Origin: CAZWSC01 sp964636385
Lineage (GTDB): Bacteria; Eisenbacteria; RBG-16-71-46; CAIMUX01
Length of the DNA: 31,751 nt
Assembly: GCA_964636385.1 (NCBI GenBank)
Contig: CAZWSC010000059.1
Span: forward strand, 1-31,751
Direction: 5' to 3'
The notes below the pieces were generated by a model, which worked only from the letters and a program-made list of their open reading frames with translations, ran no database searches and was not told the origin of the DNA. Positions 30,206-31,751 of the stretch are shown here, piece by piece; positions within the stretch are counted from its first letter, which is position 1, and every line of letters starts with the position of its first letter. The translations under genes were made by a program, and so were the position numbers.

Positions 30206-31751
30206 ATGATTCGAATCTCTATCGAGAAGTGCGGAGCGATCGCTCTGATCGCCATCCTGGTTGCGGCGGGATCCGCCGCAGCCGGTTACGTGACCGATGG
30301 TCTGCTGTTCTGGAACAACGGTTCCGAGTACCACGATGCCACAACACAGAACAAGGTCAATGTGTTCGCGAACATCCAGGTTGCGGATCCGCAACTGGCA
30401 GATCCCTACAACGTCATCAACCCTAACTGGACCCCGGCGATAACCAGCCCGGCGGTTTCGCCCAACGGCACGATTGTCTACCCGGTGATACACCCCGCCG
30501 ATTGCCATCAGCCCGGATGCGGGCCGGACGCAGCCGGCATAGTACCGGTCTGCTACCGCGGGGCCGTCCCCCCGGCCGAGTGGGGACCGGACTGGACGCA
30601 GGGCTGGATCTACACCAACTTCGACGGAGCCGGACGCACCGACATCGACTACAGCAAGCCCATTGAGGTGATGAGCGGCAGCATCACATCAAACACAACA
30701 TGGACCAACGACAGCAACTACCTGATGGTGGGGATGGTCTCGGTGGAGGATGGCGCGACACTGACCATCGAGGCCGGAACCGTGATCTTCGGCGATTTCA
30801 ACACGATCGGCTTCCTTAACGTGCAGCGGGGAGGCAAGCTGATCGCGATCGGCACGGCCGATGCTCCGATCATCCTGACGTCCGACAGGCAGCCCGGCCA
30901 GATGGCCCCGGGAGACTTCGGCGGACTGCTCATGAGCGGCCGGGCCGTCGCCAACTGCGCGGACTGCCTGGGCGGCGAGAGTTGTCTGAGCGAAGGCGCC
31001 GACGTCCTGTACTGCGGCGATGACGATTGCGACGACAGCGGCATCCTCCGTTACGTTCGGATCGAGTACGCGGGGCACGAGGTCGCTCCGGACAACGAAC
31101 TGAACTCCTTCACCTGGAACGCCGTAGGAACAGGCACCACACTGGAATACCTCAACGCCTTCAGGGGTTCGGACGACCTCTTCGAGTGGTTCGGCGGTAC
31201 AGTCCACAACAAGTACTTCGTCGGCATGGGCGGCTGGGACGACGGGCTTGACTGGCAGATGGGCTACCGCGGCAGTGTCCAGTTCGCTGTCATCCAGATG
31301 TGGGGCGACGGCTCAGACCGGGGCATCGAGGCCGACAACAACGAGTACGACTACAACGCTCCCTGCCGGTCGAATCCGGTCTTCTCCAACATAACGCTCG
31401 TCAACACCGGTGGAACAACCTCGACTGAAGGGATCTGCCTGCGCCGTGGCACTGATGCGCAGATCTACAACAGCATTATCATGGGATGGCCCAGGGGCAT
31501 CCGCATCCAGCACGGCGAGACCTGCGCGATTCCCTATCCGCAGCCCCCGCTCTTCTGCGACGCAGCTGACGTTCCTTCGACTGAGGTCGCATCAGGATTC
31601 GACATCCGGACAGTCCCGAATCCCGTTGTCGACAACGCCAGATTCCACTTCAACCTCCCCGAGAGCGGCCGCACTCGGGTGAGCATCTTTGACATCGCCG
31701 GCAGGCAGGTGGACAGCCTGGTTGACGCCGATCTCGCTGCAGGATCGCACA
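30206..31751 (+). CDS. Secreted beta-helix-like protein with a FlgD-Ig/Por-type C-terminal sorting domain (3' end cut by window)
   Basis: The frame runs from 30206 to the window end, 515 residues so far, with no stop. GGAGG lies nine bases before the ATG. Signal peptide: about residues 11-31, CGAIALIAILVAAGSAAA. The central part (about 165-300) has the common FCB pattern TWTNDSNYLMVGMVSVEDGA, LTIEAGTVIFGD, then GKLIAIGTADAPIILTSDR, a parallel beta-helix opening. Cys pairs follow (CADCLGGESC, YCGDDDCDD). From about residue 465 the sequence RTVPNPVVDNARFHF and RTRVSIFDIAGRQVDSLVD is a FlgD-Ig-like/T9SS-type tail, used for outer-membrane export and surface attachment in the FCB group. Function beyond a surface or secreted role is unknown. 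Confidence 0.88.
   Translation, partial: MIRISIEKCGAIALIAILVAAGSAAAGYVTDGLLFWNNGSEYHDATTQNKVNVFANIQVADPQLADPYNVINPNWTPAITSPAVSPNGTIVYPVIHPADCHQPGCGPDAAGIVPVCYRGAVPPAEWGPDWTQGWIYTNFDGAGRTDIDYSKPIEVMSGSITSNTTWTNDSNYLMVGMVSVEDGATLTIEAGTVIFGDFNTIGFLNVQRGGKLIAIGTADAPIILTSDRQPGQMAPGDFGGLLMSGRAVANCADCLGGESCLSEGADVLYCGDDDCDDSGILRYVRIEYAGHEVAPDNELNSFTWNAVGTGTTLEYLNAFRGSDDLFEWFGGTVHNKYFVGMGGWDDGLDWQMGYRGSVQFAVIQMWGDGSDRGIEADNNEYDYNAPCRSNPVFSNITLVNTGGTTSTEGICLRRGTDAQIYNSIIMGWPRGIRIQHGETCAIPYPQPPLFCDAADVPSTEVASGFDIRTVPNPVVDNARFHFNLPESGRTRVSIFDIAGRQVDSLVDADLAAGSH

Noticed and set aside
1..31751. CRISPR arrays, transposases, integrases, tRNA or rRNA genes
   Set aside because: I looked on both strands for regular short repeats, terminal repeats and tRNA T-arm patterns and found none that hold up.

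Overview
The window is GC-rich, densely coded DNA from a Gram-negative-type bacterium, probably an uncultured member of the FCB superphylum (Eisenbacteria, Krumholzibacteriota, Latescibacterota, Fermentibacteria or a relative). Three things point there: a secreted beta-helix-like protein that ends in a FlgD-Ig/Por-type sorting domain, a Na+-NQR operon, and an outer-membrane assembly cluster. This placement is an inference; no rRNA or tRNA gene is visible. There are also no insertion sequences, integrases or CRISPR arrays.

Layout. 1-2801 (+): the end of a LolD/MacB-type ABC ATPase, its FtsX-like permease, and a baeRF-family protein. Two strong tandem hairpins follow. 2900-4432 (-): a HutH-family MIO ammonia-lyase whose catalytic triad reads Ala-Cys-Gly instead of Ala-Ser-Gly. 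4714-11136 (-): a six-gene operon of exported proteins. It encodes two clear paralogous pilin-like subunits, a two-domain chaperone-like Ig protein, two diverged subunit-like proteins, and a large outer-membrane protein with N-terminal Ig-like domains, a predicted beta-barrel, two SdrD/CNA-B-like domains and a proline-rich tail. It looks like a chaperone-usher pathway but matches no classical usher that I recognise, and it is the best candidate here for an undescribed system. 11661-13895 (+): YihY/BrkB membrane protein, a doubtful 50-residue ORF and a GYF_2-RDD protein. 14002-16942 (-): a BtuFCD-like cobalamin/siderophore ABC importer. 16962-17396 (+): a DUF5658-like membrane protein with a promoter so close that its mRNA is probably leaderless. 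17409-20123 (-): TPM-domain protein, nucleotidyltransferase, YjbQ and LemA, closely spaced.

20270-22579 (+): an exported protein with about thirteen G-(D/N)-D-x-Y repeats at a period near 27 residues. 23040-27072 (+): nqrBCDEF, with its flavin and iron-sulfur ligands intact but no nqrA. A conserved-looking hypothetical protein and a rubredoxin follow. 27983-29917 (-): an arsR-arsC-acr3 arsenic resistance operon with a readable promoter and overlapping operator. 30206-31751 (+): the secreted protein with the sorting tail, cut by the window edge.

How the genes fit together. The NQR complex would build a sodium gradient from NADH. The cluster at 4714-11136 is a self-contained surface-structure locus: subunits, periplasmic chaperone and outer-membrane platform. 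The ars operon and the ABC importer are ordinary environmental-stress and nutrient functions. Most genes sit in compact operons with 4-bp ATGA overlaps or gaps below 25 bp, and Shine-Dalgarno sequences (GGAGG type) decide many of the starts given here.
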